Positions 24,569 to 31,944 of a DNA stretch of 37,165 nucleotides are shown piece by piece. Source of the DNA: Frankia sp. AgB1.9 (GTDB lineage Bacteria > Actinomycetota > Actinomycetes > Frankiales > Frankiaceae); NCBI RefSeq assembly GCF_016786355.1, contig NZ_JADWYX010000093.1, forward strand, positions 1 to 37,165, read 5' to 3'. Each line of letters starts with the position of its first letter. Position 1 is the first letter of the stretch. A model generated the notes under the pieces. The model did not search any database, was not told where the DNA came from, and saw only the letters and a list, made by a program, of their open reading frames with translations. The translations under genes were made by a program, and so were the position numbers.

Positions 24569-25774
24569 TCAATCGAGAACGTTGACATCGTTCGCCAAGC
24601 GCCTGAGTCGCTCGTCGAAGGAACGTCTGCGCCGAACGAGATCTCGCACTCGCTCTCGGGCAAGGGGATCGTGGCGGACGAACTCCGGTGCGGCGCTGTA
24701 GGCTGCCGTCAGCGCGTCGATCACGGAATCGTCGTGACCCAGCATGCCATGTGCTCTAGCAAGATGTAGATAGTGATAGCATTTGCGGCTCACGCTCCCC
24801 GCCTTGTCGGCGCTTACGCGAGTAGCCTCGCGCAGGGCTTCATGCGGACGGTGCGCGTCGACGAAGATGCCAACCTTCTGTATCGAGACATTGGTTGGAC
24901 CGAAAATCAAAGAATGTCTTTCACGATCGACACCTGACTTCGCCGCGACCTCTGTCGCGATCTTTAGAAGGTTTTCCGATTCTGCTGAGTCTCCAGCCCG
25001 CGCTGCGGCTTGGGCCGCGTAGAGGTGTAGCGCGCCGTCGATGACCGTATATGAGTCCGGGTCGTTAACGGTGCGAAGCCGACGTAGCAGGCTGACGGCG
25101 TCGGAAGCCAGCGCTACGCCGTCCTCGGGGTTTCCCTGCATCATCAACTGGACGGTGAGCGTCGCGCTCACGGAGGCGATGAGAAGGTCGTTTCCAGTGT
25201 TTTCGGCAGCCAGGAGGGCGCGGTCGATCGCGAGCCGCGCCCGGCTAAAGTCGCCTCTTCGCCGCAGATCCAATGACGCGAGCCTGTAGAGGTGCGCAAG
25301 CGCGATGGCTGCGTCTCTCCGGTCGTCCCCGTCCCGCTCGTCGGATGCCGTCCTTGCCTCTGATATGAGTTCGGCAAGCAACGGGATGGACGAGGAAAAC
25401 CCTCGGTCAGAGACGTTGTACAGGCGGCGAAGCGAGCCAGCCTCGTCCAGGAGAACGGAGCCTGATCGGGGTGCGGACACGGTGCGTGTGAGGCTTGCGC
25501 TCCGGTCTAGAACGAGGCGTAGAGGCGTTGTTCCGCTGTCTGGGGAGGCCTCACGGTCCGGGTCTTCACGTCCAGTGAGCTGATGCAACGGTATGGACAG
25601 CGCGCGCGCAAGCTCCAAGAGGACGCTCACGGAGTCAACCTGGCGCTCGCCCCTTTCGATCTTGGTTACCCAGCTGGTCGAGCGGTTCAGCCGCTGCGCG
25701 AGTCCGGCCTGCGTCCAGCCACGGAGTTTGCGAAAGGCTGCGATGCGCTTGCCGAGCGGCAGGTCGTTCTCCAT
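24569..25774 (-). CDS. XRE-family regulator with TPR-like C-terminal region (401 aa), islet gene
   Basis: The ATG at 25774 is chosen because the HTH begins 8 residues later (LGKRIAAFRKLRGWTQAGLA, RLNRSTSWVTKIERGERQ); the frame to 25912 adds only poorly coding sequence. Residues 8-65 are the DNA-binding domain. The remaining 330 residues are helical repeats (AIALAHLYRLASLDLRRRG, LAIDRALLAAENTGNDLL, GALHLYAAQAAARAGDSAES, HYLHLARAHGMLGHDD), a TPR-like ligand or peptide sensor. It shares the less GC-rich composition of its neighbour. By position between the operon and the precursor gene, it is a candidate regulator of the lanthipeptide or of its methyltransferase partner (inference). Confidence 0.9.
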   Translation of the reverse strand: MENDLPLGKRIAAFRKLRGWTQAGLAQRLNRSTSWVTKIERGERQVDSVSVLLELARALSIPLHQLTGREDPDREASPDSGTTPLRLVLDRSASLTRTVSAPRSGSVLLDEAGSLRRLYNVSDRGFSSSIPLLAELISEARTASDERDGDDRRDAAIALAHLYRLASLDLRRRGDFSRARLAIDRALLAAENTGNDLLIASVSATLTVQLMMQGNPEDGVALASDAVSLLRRLRTVNDPDSYTVIDGALHLYAAQAAARAGDSAESENLLKIATEVAAKSGVDRERHSLIFGPTNVSIQKVGIFVDAHRPHEALREATRVSADKAGSVSRKCYHYLHLARAHGMLGHDDSVIDALTAAYSAAPEFVRHDPLARERVRDLVRRRRSFDERLRRLANDVNVLD

Positions 25775-25807
25775 GTCGTGTCCAGTCAACGACGATGCGT
25801 TCGCCAA

Positions 25808-25837
25808 CAGTACCAGCCTATTTACCGCACGGTACTG
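25808..25837 (-). promoter_or_regulatory. Inverted repeat (operator candidate) upstream of the XRE gene
   Basis: CAGTACC (25808-25814) and GGTACTG (25831-25837) are perfect 7-base inverted arms with centres 23 bases apart, about two helical turns. They lie 34-63 bases before the ATG at 25774. The AT-rich spacer (TATTTACC) is consistent with a promoter. The layout suits autoregulation by a dimer of the XRE protein. Confidence 0.5.
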
Positions 25838-26183
25838 GGTCCGTGGCTCTGACCTGGGCGGGGGCACCGCGGCTGCGAGCACTCCTGGCCACTGCGGAAC
25901 CGTAGCCGCCACCGGCCACGACAGATAGGTGTCCAGACCGAGCCGACGCCGCTGCCCAGCACGGGTCCGTCACGACTCAGTAACACCAGCTGAGCGCCGG
26001 CCACGCGGGAACCGACCTGGACGCGGGCAAGGTGCGCGTCCAGCAGCTCGCCGAACGCGCTAGCTCGACGATGTCCGTAACGCTCAGCAACATGCATGAA
26101 AACTGGGCCTGACGGCCGCCGCTCAGGGAACGGCTCCCGAGGCCCGACATCCGTAAAAGGCGGAATCGTCAGCGCTTGGCAGG
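25838..26183. other. Intergenic region; possible decayed gene on the minus strand
   Basis: No intact gene. On the minus strand a coherent stretch of about 75 codons (about 25,935-26,160) reads PFPERRPSGPVFMHVAERYG and LLDAHLARVQVGSRVAGAQL, looking like part of a real protein but without a start, a proper end or a recognised family. It may be a relic of a gene lost when the islet was inserted. Confidence 0.35.
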
Positions 26184-26205
26184 ATTCGGTCACCGAATAT
26201 TGACA
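26184..26205 (+). promoter_or_regulatory. Palindromic operator plus -35 box before the lanthipeptide precursor
   Basis: ATTCGGTCACCGAAT (26184-26198) is a perfect 15-base palindrome, followed one base later by TTGACA (26200-26205), a consensus -35. No good -10 is seen at the expected distance (around 26,223). The start codon is at 26315, leaving a leader of about 80 bases. Palindrome next to -35 is the layout of a repressor or activator site. Confidence 0.5.
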
Positions 26206-26314
26206 CAATCTGTGCCGACTGAGGTCGTGGTCGGGTTCCAACTCGTCTCGGCGGCGCCGCGGACGGTGATGGCCGGATCGCGGGCCGAGGCCCACGAGCA
26301 GAGAGGAATCCGAC

Positions 26315-26470
26315 ATGAGCCCAGTGGATCTGCAAGCCCAGGTCGAAACCCCGACCGCGCAGGAACCGTTCGACCTCAACGTCACCATCGTGGAGCAGGG
26401 TGCCGCTGCGGCGGCGCTCCTGTGCAGCACCGACAACGGGTGTGACACCAAGACGGACGGCGACTGCTGA
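26315..26470 (+). CDS. FxLD-family lanthipeptide precursor (51 aa)
   Basis: ATG at 26315 with GAGAGGA 7-8 bases upstream; TGA at 26468-26470. The leader (residues 1-34) is rich in Gln, Glu and Ala and carries EPFDLNVTIVEQG, the FxLD-type recognition motif. Here the fourth position is Asn (F19-D20-L21-N22). After a run of Ala, the core LLCSTDNGCDTKTDGDC holds Cys37, Cys43 and Cys51 and the dehydratable residues Ser38, Thr39, Thr45 and Thr47. By family, Ser/Thr are dehydrated, Cys close the lanthionine rings, and the FxLD methyltransferase (16360-17574) adds a methyl group. The gene is on the opposite strand from the enzyme operon and 3 kb from it. No peptidase or exporter gene is nearby. Confidence 0.88.
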   Translation: MSPVDLQAQVETPTAQEPFDLNVTIVEQGAAAAALLCSTDNGCDTKTDGDC

Positions 26471-26527
26471 CGATCCGAATGGCGTGCGCTGCCTCGGTCG
26501 GATGCCCGGCCGGGGCAGGTGCGACAG

Positions 26528-26542
26528 GGCGCGGGACGCGCC
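26528..26542. terminator. Candidate bidirectional terminator
   Basis: GGCGCG-GGA-CGCGCC is a perfect 6-bp stem with a 3-base loop between the convergent ends of the precursor gene (26470) and the Nudix gene (26564). No U-tract. Confidence 0.4.
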
Positions 26543-26563
26543 GATGAAGAATATTTCGGGCAT

Positions 26564-27094
26564 TCAGGCGGATGCCGCCCGCCAGGACGCCCTCAGGCTC
26601 GCCGCGAAGGCTCTGATCCGTGGCCTGTCGCCGGGGAAGGCCCCCTCCCAGTCACACGACAGCGGCGTCCAAGCAACTGGCTGGCAGTTCTCCCCGGCGG
26701 GGGTCAAGGAGCCATCCAAGACAGCCGCGTACGACAGCCCGAGCGTGGGGCTCCAGTCCGACCGGTAGGTACGTACGGTCACGGCGGCGGGATTCTCCAG
26801 GAGCTGCCCCTCGAGTCCGGTCTCCTCCTGGAGTTCCCGCTGGGCCGCCTCTCGCGGTGTCTCTCCGCGTTCAACCTTCCCGCCTGGCGGAACCCAGCCC
26901 CGCCAGCGGTGACTCACCAGTAGCACGTGCGTGAACGACTCGTCGAACGCCCATACCTCGGCCGCGATCGGCTCCATCGGCCCCTTCATCGCGATCTCCA
27001 GCCAGGCAAGCGCATCGTCGTACTCGGTCCTCGCTGCCCGGACGTCGGCACGGCAGGAGTCCAGTGTGCGCTGGTCAAGCCCGGTGGAATTCAC
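26564..27094 (-). CDS. Nudix hydrolase (176 aa)
   Basis: GTG at 27094. The Nudix box at about 72-94 fits GX5EX7REUXEEXGU exactly (GKVERGETPREAAQ then RELQEETGL), so the metal-binding glutamates are intact. The flanks EVWAFDESFTHVLLVSHRWR and VTVRTYRSDWSPTLGLSYAA give the usual strands. An N-terminal helix of about 40 residues precedes the domain. Nudix enzymes cleave nucleoside diphosphates linked to another group. As the last gene (101 bases after the CYTH-like gene) of an operon that starts with GTP cyclohydrolase, a role on a deazapurine nucleotide or a pterin triphosphate such as dihydroneopterin triphosphate is plausible but unproved. Confidence 0.93.
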   Translation of the reverse strand: MNSTGLDQRTLDSCRADVRAARTEYDDALAWLEIAMKGPMEPIAAEVWAFDESFTHVLLVSHRWRGWVPPGGKVERGETPREAAQRELQEETGLEGQLLENPAAVTVRTYRSDWSPTLGLSYAAVLDGSLTPAGENCQPVAWTPLSCDWEGAFPGDRPRIRAFAASLRASWRAASA

Positions 27095-27195
27095 TGGGCC
27101 ACGATACCGAGAAGTGCCGCCGTAGCGTGGCGGACTCCGGGAAGGCAGGTTCGCTCACGCGCGCCACAGCGGTTCGCCCGGGTAGAAAGCGGTTG

Positions 27196-28368
27196 TTACG
27201 ACGGGTGGTCCTGGGCCGCTCGTCGTAGCCAGGTTAGCTTCGAGAGGTTGTCCTGTGCGCCGTTCACGCCCTGCTCGGCCAGGAGGTGGCATGTCCAGGC
27301 ACATAGCTGGCCGAACTCGTCCATGAGCTGGTCGCCGTGTTGGCGGCTGATCATGCGGCTGCGGATGTACTCGACTTCCGCCTGGTGCAGGTCTGGTGCC
27401 CGCCCGTCGGCATCAATACAGCGGTCGAACATAATTGAGAAGATGTGCCCGCTGTGCAGGGATTCCAGCAGCACGTTGTAGCGCACGCGCCGGTAGCGGC
27501 CGTTCCACGAGGGAACGAGGCCGTAGCGGTCGCTGATGACAGAGCGAAGGTCGGGGTCGGGCCCGAGGTCCAGTCCGCCTGTGAGTTCTTCCCGGCGGAT
27601 CACGGCGTCGGCGGTAAACCACTTGCGCCGGATGCCCCAGCTCCCGTCGACTGCGGGGATGAACGCGATGTAGCCGCGCTCTGGCTCCGGTCGGTTGATC
27701 TCGTAGATGTGGCTGGGGAAGTCCCACTGCTCGAACCCGCCGTTGCTGCCGTGTTCGGGAATCCAGCCGTCAATGGCCCCTGCGGCGACGAGGTCCCGTG
27801 TGCGGGCTGCCAGGAGCCAGATGTCCGGTCGCCCGGCGAGCGTGAACTTCTGCTCGATCTCCATGCCTGGGCGCATGTTGATGAACCAGCGCTGGTGGTT
27901 GTTGAGTTGGGCGGCATGCACCCGGTGGCGGGCCGACAGGTCCGCAACCCACTCGCGGGTGGTATGGGGATTCCCGGGGTCGCCTTGGACCATCGGGCCG
28001 TCCAGCGCGATGAACAGCGCATCGGTCCCGGTGAACGATATCTGGGTATACGGCTGCCAGCCGCCTTCCGCGGGCGAGAGGACGAACAGCGGTGCCTGGT
28101 CGCAGCCGTCAGGGAGTGAGTCCGCGAGACGGCTCAGGTCGAGAAGTATGGTGTTGCGCGGCTGCCGGCCAGTGGGTACGGCCACGGCCAGGGTGGTAAG
28201 GGCCGGCGCGATCGCCGCTGGCTCGTGCCGGAGGCTTGCGGGTCCCGTCACCAGCACGGCTTGGGCATACCCGGGTTCGCTGGGGGGCTGGTCGCCGGCC
28301 GGGGTCATCATGCGGCTCGAATCCTGCATCGCTGTCGGCTCCCCTGGAGGGGTGACGCGGGTAGTCAT
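27196..28368 (-). CDS. CYTH-like (triphosphate tunnel) protein, 390 aa
   Basis: ATG at 28368 overlaps the methyltransferase stop by 4 bases. Residues about 1-165 are of unknown fold (ILLDLSRLADSLPDG, LFIALDGPMVQGDPGNPHTT, LNNHQRWFINMRPG). From about residue 168 the sequence begins MEIEQKFTLAG, matching the ExExK signature of CYTH enzymes. Basic strands follow (WGIRRKWFTAD, YRRVRYNVLLES) and an acidic strand near the end (LHQAEVEYIRSR), as in CYTH triphosphatases and class IV adenylyl cyclases. The C-terminal 60 residues are helical. The fold is my inference from these motifs. A triphosphate substrate made by the operon, or the enzyme's use of NTPs, would fit. The N-terminal domain is not recognised. 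Confidence 0.6.
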   Translation of the reverse strand: MTTRVTPPGEPTAMQDSSRMMTPAGDQPPSEPGYAQAVLVTGPASLRHEPAAIAPALTTLAVAVPTGRQPRNTILLDLSRLADSLPDGCDQAPLFVLSPAEGGWQPYTQISFTGTDALFIALDGPMVQGDPGNPHTTREWVADLSARHRVHAAQLNNHQRWFINMRPGMEIEQKFTLAGRPDIWLLAARTRDLVAAGAIDGWIPEHGSNGGFEQWDFPSHIYEINRPEPERGYIAFIPAVDGSWGIRRKWFTADAVIRREELTGGLDLGPDPDLRSVISDRYGLVPSWNGRYRRVRYNVLLESLHSGHIFSIMFDRCIDADGRAPDLHQAEVEYIRSRMISRQHGDQLMDEFGQLCAWTCHLLAEQGVNGAQDNLSKLTWLRRAAQDHPS

Positions 28369-29186
28369 GCTTCAGCGGTGACGACAAGCCACGCAGTCGT
28401 AACCGGCTGAGAAACGTCGGACTGGGCGTAGGCCCGTTCCAGGATTTCCATGCGCTGCTCATAGGTGAACTGGCCAGGCGGGCGGGCGAACACGGGAATC
28501 GACAGCCACGCGCGTTTCTCCTGCAGGGTTCCAATGTGCGTGACGGTCTCCGTGTCGAGGACGCTGAAGCCGGCGGCGCCGAGCTGCGCCCGGACTATGT
28601 CGGCGGTGAGCGGCGCGGGGGGGCGCGGGTGTGGGGTGGGCGGGTAGCCGTACTCGGCCGCGGCCACGGCGATGATCAACTCGTTCAGGGAGGGGCCAGA
28701 GCGTGGCTCGCTGTGTGCGGGGGGAAGGCCGGCGAAGGACCCGCCGATGTTGAAGACGAACCGGCCGCCAGGGCGGAGAGCTTGCTTGACGGCGGCGAAG
28801 ACGGCGGGGGTGTTGGTCTTCCAGATCGCCGAGTTGCAAACGACGGCGTCGGCTGGCTCGCGGATATGCAGGGCGGTGTCCTCGGCTCTTGCGACGATCC
28901 AGCTGATCCGGGGATCGGGGTGAACGCGCCGGCCGGCTGCCTGCATGGCTTTCGCGGCGTCGATGGAGACGATCCTGGCACCGGGCGGGAGGGTCTCCAG
29001 CATTATGGCGGCTGTGATGCCGGTGCCGCCGCACAGGTCAACGACGAGTTGCGCCTCCGGTAGGGACGCTCGCGCGGCCAGGTCGCGGCTGGTTCTGGCG
29101 TAGAAGGGATAGTCACGGGTGAAGCGGGCGTAGAGTTCGGCGTTCTGGTCGTCGTCCCAACCGGCGACGGCGTCCGGAGGCTGCAT
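28365..29186 (-). CDS. Class I SAM-dependent methyltransferase (273 aa)
   Basis: ATG at 29186 with AGGA about 8 bases upstream. LVVDLCGGTGITAAIMLETL is SAM motif I, ARIVSIDAAKAMQAAG motif II, and DAVVCNSAIWKTNTPAVFAA and PGGRFVFNIGG motif III. The C-terminal half (LTADIVRAQLGAAGFSVLDT, EKRAWLSIPVFARPPGQFTY) is a substrate-binding cap. Small-molecule methyltransferases of this type are common in natural-product clusters, and this one probably acts on the deazapurine product or a nucleoside derivative (inference from operon position). It is separated from the DUF2797 gene by 54 bases. Confidence 0.9.
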   Translation of the reverse strand: MQPPDAVAGWDDDQNAELYARFTRDYPFYARTSRDLAARASLPEAQLVVDLCGGTGITAAIMLETLPPGARIVSIDAAKAMQAAGRRVHPDPRISWIVARAEDTALHIREPADAVVCNSAIWKTNTPAVFAAVKQALRPGGRFVFNIGGSFAGLPPAHSEPRSGPSLNELIIAVAAAEYGYPPTPHPRPPAPLTADIVRAQLGAAGFSVLDTETVTHIGTLQEKRAWLSIPVFARPPGQFTYEQRMEILERAYAQSDVSQPVTTAWLVVTAEA

Positions 29187-29240
29187 GGGCGGTCCTGTCC
29201 ACAGCCGGGCGCGCTGGCCGGGCCGTTCATGGGTCTGCCG

Positions 29241-30200
29241 TCAGAAGAGTGACCCTTGGAGGGATATCGCGGGTGACGCGTAGCTGCCAAACAGGACACG
29301 GTGTCCCTTGAGGATGCTGAGGTCCAGGAGGTAGCGGACGTCGTCTGCGGGGTTGAGGCGGACGAGGGCCTGGCTTCCCGAGCAGGAATCGACCTGGAAG
29401 CCGTGCTCGCCATCGCGGAGGTCGTGAGGATAGATCATCCGCTCCCCCCGGCGCGGGGAGCGCAACTCGGCCCCGCAGGCGGGCGGCGTCCATTCCTCCG
29501 GTTCCGGGCTGAGGCCTAGCGCGGTCAGGGCAGAAAGCGCACGCTCGACGGCCGCGTCGTGCGCGGCGAGGGACCGGCGGGGATCGGGGTCGGCGAGAGC
29601 GGCGAGTTTCGCTCGCCCGCGGATGGCTTGGGCGAGTCCGACGTCACTGCTGAGCGTGTCTTCCAGGATGCGGACGGCTCGCCCGTCAGCGGCCCGGAAG
29701 AGGTAGGTCGCATGCATGGGGCCCTGCTCGTCCACCCGCGAGACGCGTCGCGGGGCTGCTGCGGTCCCGACCTTGCTCGCGGCGTTAGCAAACGTGGCGA
29801 GATAGAGCAGGTGGGGCTGGCCGAGGTAGGCCGTCAAGGCGACAGAGGCGTGCCCGCCCTTGTGCGCGCGGTGGGCGAAGCGGAACTCATCACGCTCCAG
29901 GCATCTCGCGCACTGTTGGCCGCCTGGCCCGGCTTGCGCCTGCTGCGCGCACGGCACCGGGGCCACCTCGAAGGTGCTGGTGAAGCCGTACCTGCCGGTG
30001 CAGAATCGCCCGGGCCCCGCCGCCCTCACCCCTGTCCGCAGCCCCATGACGTCGACGGCGCTCAGGGCGCCGGTGGAGGTGTCGGCCAGCAGGAGCGACG
30101 GTGCTCCCGATGCCCACGTGACGCCGTGCCACAGATACGGCCGGCCTGGTGTGACGTTCACGGTGTGCTGATCCTCTTGGTAACGGGCGCGTGCGGTCAC
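29241..30200 (-). CDS. DUF2797-family protein (319 aa)
   Basis: GTG at 30200 overlaps the kinase stop (GTGA). The conserved part runs from about 55 to 210: GRFCTGRYGFTSTFEVAPVP, CAQQAQAG and QQCARCLERDEFRFAHRAHK (Cys pair, potential zinc site), ALTAYLGQPHLLYLATFANA, SKVGTAAAPRRVSRVDEQGP and EDTLSSDVGLAQAIRGR. The LYLA...KVGTA pattern and the DEQGP motif match DUF2797, whose core recalls a GIY-YIG-type fold. The C-terminal 110 residues are variable. Its biochemical role is unknown. The Cys-rich knuckle suggests binding to nucleic acid or metal; linkage to 7-deazaguanine genes is notable. Confidence 0.78.
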   Translation of the reverse strand: MTARARYQEDQHTVNVTPGRPYLWHGVTWASGAPSLLLADTSTGALSAVDVMGLRTGVRAAGPGRFCTGRYGFTSTFEVAPVPCAQQAQAGPGGQQCARCLERDEFRFAHRAHKGGHASVALTAYLGQPHLLYLATFANAASKVGTAAAPRRVSRVDEQGPMHATYLFRAADGRAVRILEDTLSSDVGLAQAIRGRAKLAALADPDPRRSLAAHDAAVERALSALTALGLSPEPEEWTPPACGAELRSPRRGERMIYPHDLRDGEHGFQVDSCSGSQALVRLNPADDVRYLLDLSILKGHRVLFGSYASPAISLQGSLF

Positions 30201-30871
30201 GTGAAGCCCAGTCGCGGGGCGAGCGAGGCGAGGGCCTGGTCGAGCACGGAACCCGGGGTCAGGCCGGTCACATCGATGGGAACCCAGCCTTCTTGCCCGG
30301 CCTGCTCCCGCAGGCGGGCGCTGACGTCATCCTGGTAGCTGACGAACGCGTCCCCGGTATGGCCGGTTCGCCCGGCCTCCAGCGGGGTGAACCCGCCCTT
30401 GCGCCGCAGCGCCTCCCCAGGGCTGATCCGGAGGAACAGCACGAGGTCAGCGGATGTGAGGTGCGCGAAGACCTGCCGGGCGAGGCCTGGGGGGACGCTG
30501 GGGTTCGCCGCGTACCGGGCGATGATCTTGTGGTGGGAGTTGTCGAGGATGACGTGGGTTCCGGCCTTGAGCGCAGGCTGGATGACGAGGCGGTCCTGCA
30601 GGCTGTACCAGGCCGCCAGGGCGAACAACCAGTAGTGCTCGCCGCAGGCCGCGCCCACGGTCTGGTCGCGGCGGTAGACGATGGCGTTGAGACTGTCGAG
30701 GTACGCCGAGAGAGCTGCGTCTGCTGGGACTTCGGTGGTGTGCTTGCCGATGAGCACCGCGTCGTGGCCGGCGTTGTTCAGCGCGCTGTGCAGCGCGGCG
30801 GCCAGCGTTGACTTTCCGGCGCCGTCGATGCCGGCCACGGTGATGAGCCTTCCGGCGGACGGGACCGTCAT
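30197..30871 (-). CDS. Thymidylate-kinase-like P-loop nucleotide kinase (224 aa)
   Basis: ATG at 30871 overlaps the upstream stop by 4 bases. The P-loop GIDGAGKST at residues 14-22 and the strand LITVAG match the dTMP kinase family. HVILDNSHHKIIARYAANP is in the place of the DRY/DRS motif of TMP kinases (D-N-S here). ADLVLFLRISPGEALRRKGG is the LID-preceding strand with the basic residues. VSYQDDVSARLREQAGQ closes the core. Length suits the family. TMK-like kinases in secondary clusters may phosphorylate unusual nucleosides or nucleotides; a 7-deazapurine nucleoside or monophosphate is a natural guess here. Confidence 0.85.
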   Translation of the reverse strand: MTVPSAGRLITVAGIDGAGKSTLAAALHSALNNAGHDAVLIGKHTTEVPADAALSAYLDSLNAIVYRRDQTVGAACGEHYWLFALAAWYSLQDRLVIQPALKAGTHVILDNSHHKIIARYAANPSVPPGLARQVFAHLTSADLVLFLRISPGEALRRKGGFTPLEAGRTGHTGDAFVSYQDDVSARLREQAGQEGWVPIDVTGLTPGSVLDQALASLAPRLGFT

Positions 30872-31944
30872 GAGCGTGTGCCTCCTTCGGGAGAGCGCCG
30901 GGGGATGGCCTGGAGTCGAAGCCCGATGATCTCGCGGATGCGGTCGAGTAGCTGGGAACGGCGTTCGACGACGTGGCTAAGCCGCTCGTTGGACAGGTCG
31001 GCTGGGTAGGCGGCTGCGAGGTTGTTGGAGACGATGTGGAGGAACCCGAACTCGATCCCGGAGGCGACTGCCGCGCGTCCCATGTGCCCGATCTCGGGAT
31101 CGACGAACTGACAGCCGCCATGGCCGGCCAGCCACTGGCTGTCTTCCAGCAGGATCGACGGAGAGGTCACGTGCACACCCCGGCGGATGTCTGGCTGGCC
31201 GTCGGCAAGCCCCGCGAAGACGTCCCTCCAGCAAGCAGTGCCGTCCGCCAAAACGCTGGTGTCACCGGTGGCCAGGCAGGTGTTGGGAGCGATGGCTGGG
31301 TCGAGCGCGCCGACCTTGCCGACGTAGACGACGCGGCGGGCGCCGAGCGAGGCCAAGCGGGACACTACACGGCCGGCGACATCTCCCCAGATGCTGTGCA
31401 GGTAGCCCAGGTACAGCACGCGTCGCCCGTGGCGCTCTTCGCGCTGCCAGGCGTATCCGTGGCCCGGCACCCAGCCGCCGGGGTCCGTGAGGTGCCCGAG
31501 ACCCCAGCCGAGGACGACGAGCTCGTCGCCTGACGGGTCCAGGTCCAGCCGATCCACGGCCGCCGCGCAGGTGCGCTCATCGGGCAGCTCGTAGTCGACC
31601 TGGCCACGGTAACGGCCGTCCAGGCTGAGATGGGTCGCGATAATGAGCGCGTAGTGGCGGACGTAGTCCCTGCCGGGGAAGCACTTGATTACGAGGGTGT
31701 CGCCCTGGACCTCGGCGGTAGGCCGCTGCCAGTTGAACAGCTTGTCGTTCTTCTCGTTCTCGGAGGCGACACAATAGCGGTCGTAGGCGCCGATGACGCG
31801 GATCCTTGCCCACTCCCGCTCCTGGAGCAGATGGTGGGCCTTCATCTCCAGGTAGCGACGCAGCCTCGGCACGCTCATCGTGTGCTGGTAAACGTCAATC
31901 GGTGAGGCCCCCAGCATGGCCTCCTGGAAAGGCGTCGCGGTCAC
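30868..31944 (-). CDS. Nucleoside-phosphorylase-like protein (358 aa)
   Basis: GTG at 31944 overlaps the upstream stop. The N-terminal 110 residues are unassigned (MSVPRLRRYLEMKAHHLLQE). The C-terminal 220 residues resemble the PNP/UDP phosphorylase superfamily: YLGYLHSIWGDVAGRVVSRL, RRVVYVGKVGALDPAIAPNT (in the place of the G-A-L phosphate or ribose loop), GVHVTSPSILLEDSQWLAG, and QFVDPEIGHMGRAAVASGIE with the Glu that contacts ribose in the family. GFLHIVSNNLA mirrors the I-x-V-S-D element. If right, it would cleave or form an N-glycosidic bond, fitting a pathway handling free 7-deazaguanine bases. Identification rests on motif resemblance only. Confidence 0.55.
   Translation of the reverse strand: MTATPFQEAMLGASPIDVYQHTMSVPRLRRYLEMKAHHLLQEREWARIRVIGAYDRYCVASENEKNDKLFNWQRPTAEVQGDTLVIKCFPGRDYVRHYALIIATHLSLDGRYRGQVDYELPDERTCAAAVDRLDLDPSGDELVVLGWGLGHLTDPGGWVPGHGYAWQREERHGRRVLYLGYLHSIWGDVAGRVVSRLASLGARRVVYVGKVGALDPAIAPNTCLATGDTSVLADGTACWRDVFAGLADGQPDIRRGVHVTSPSILLEDSQWLAGHGGCQFVDPEIGHMGRAAVASGIEFGFLHIVSNNLAAAYPADLSNERLSHVVERRSQLLDRIREIIGLRLQAIPRRSPEGGTRS

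Noticed and set aside
26221..26260. A GGGTTCCAACTC stretch resembling a tRNA T-arm
   Set aside because: No acceptor stem, anticodon arm or D-arm could be matched around it.
25822..26451. A minus-strand frame of 209 codons covering the precursor gene
   Set aside because: The part over the precursor is an antisense reading. Only a middle stretch looks protein-like; it was noted as a possible relic. A resemblance to DUF1203 was considered but is too weak.
29559..30338. A 259-codon plus-strand open frame
   Set aside because: Antisense to the DUF2797 gene, without motifs, and lying across two overlapping genes.
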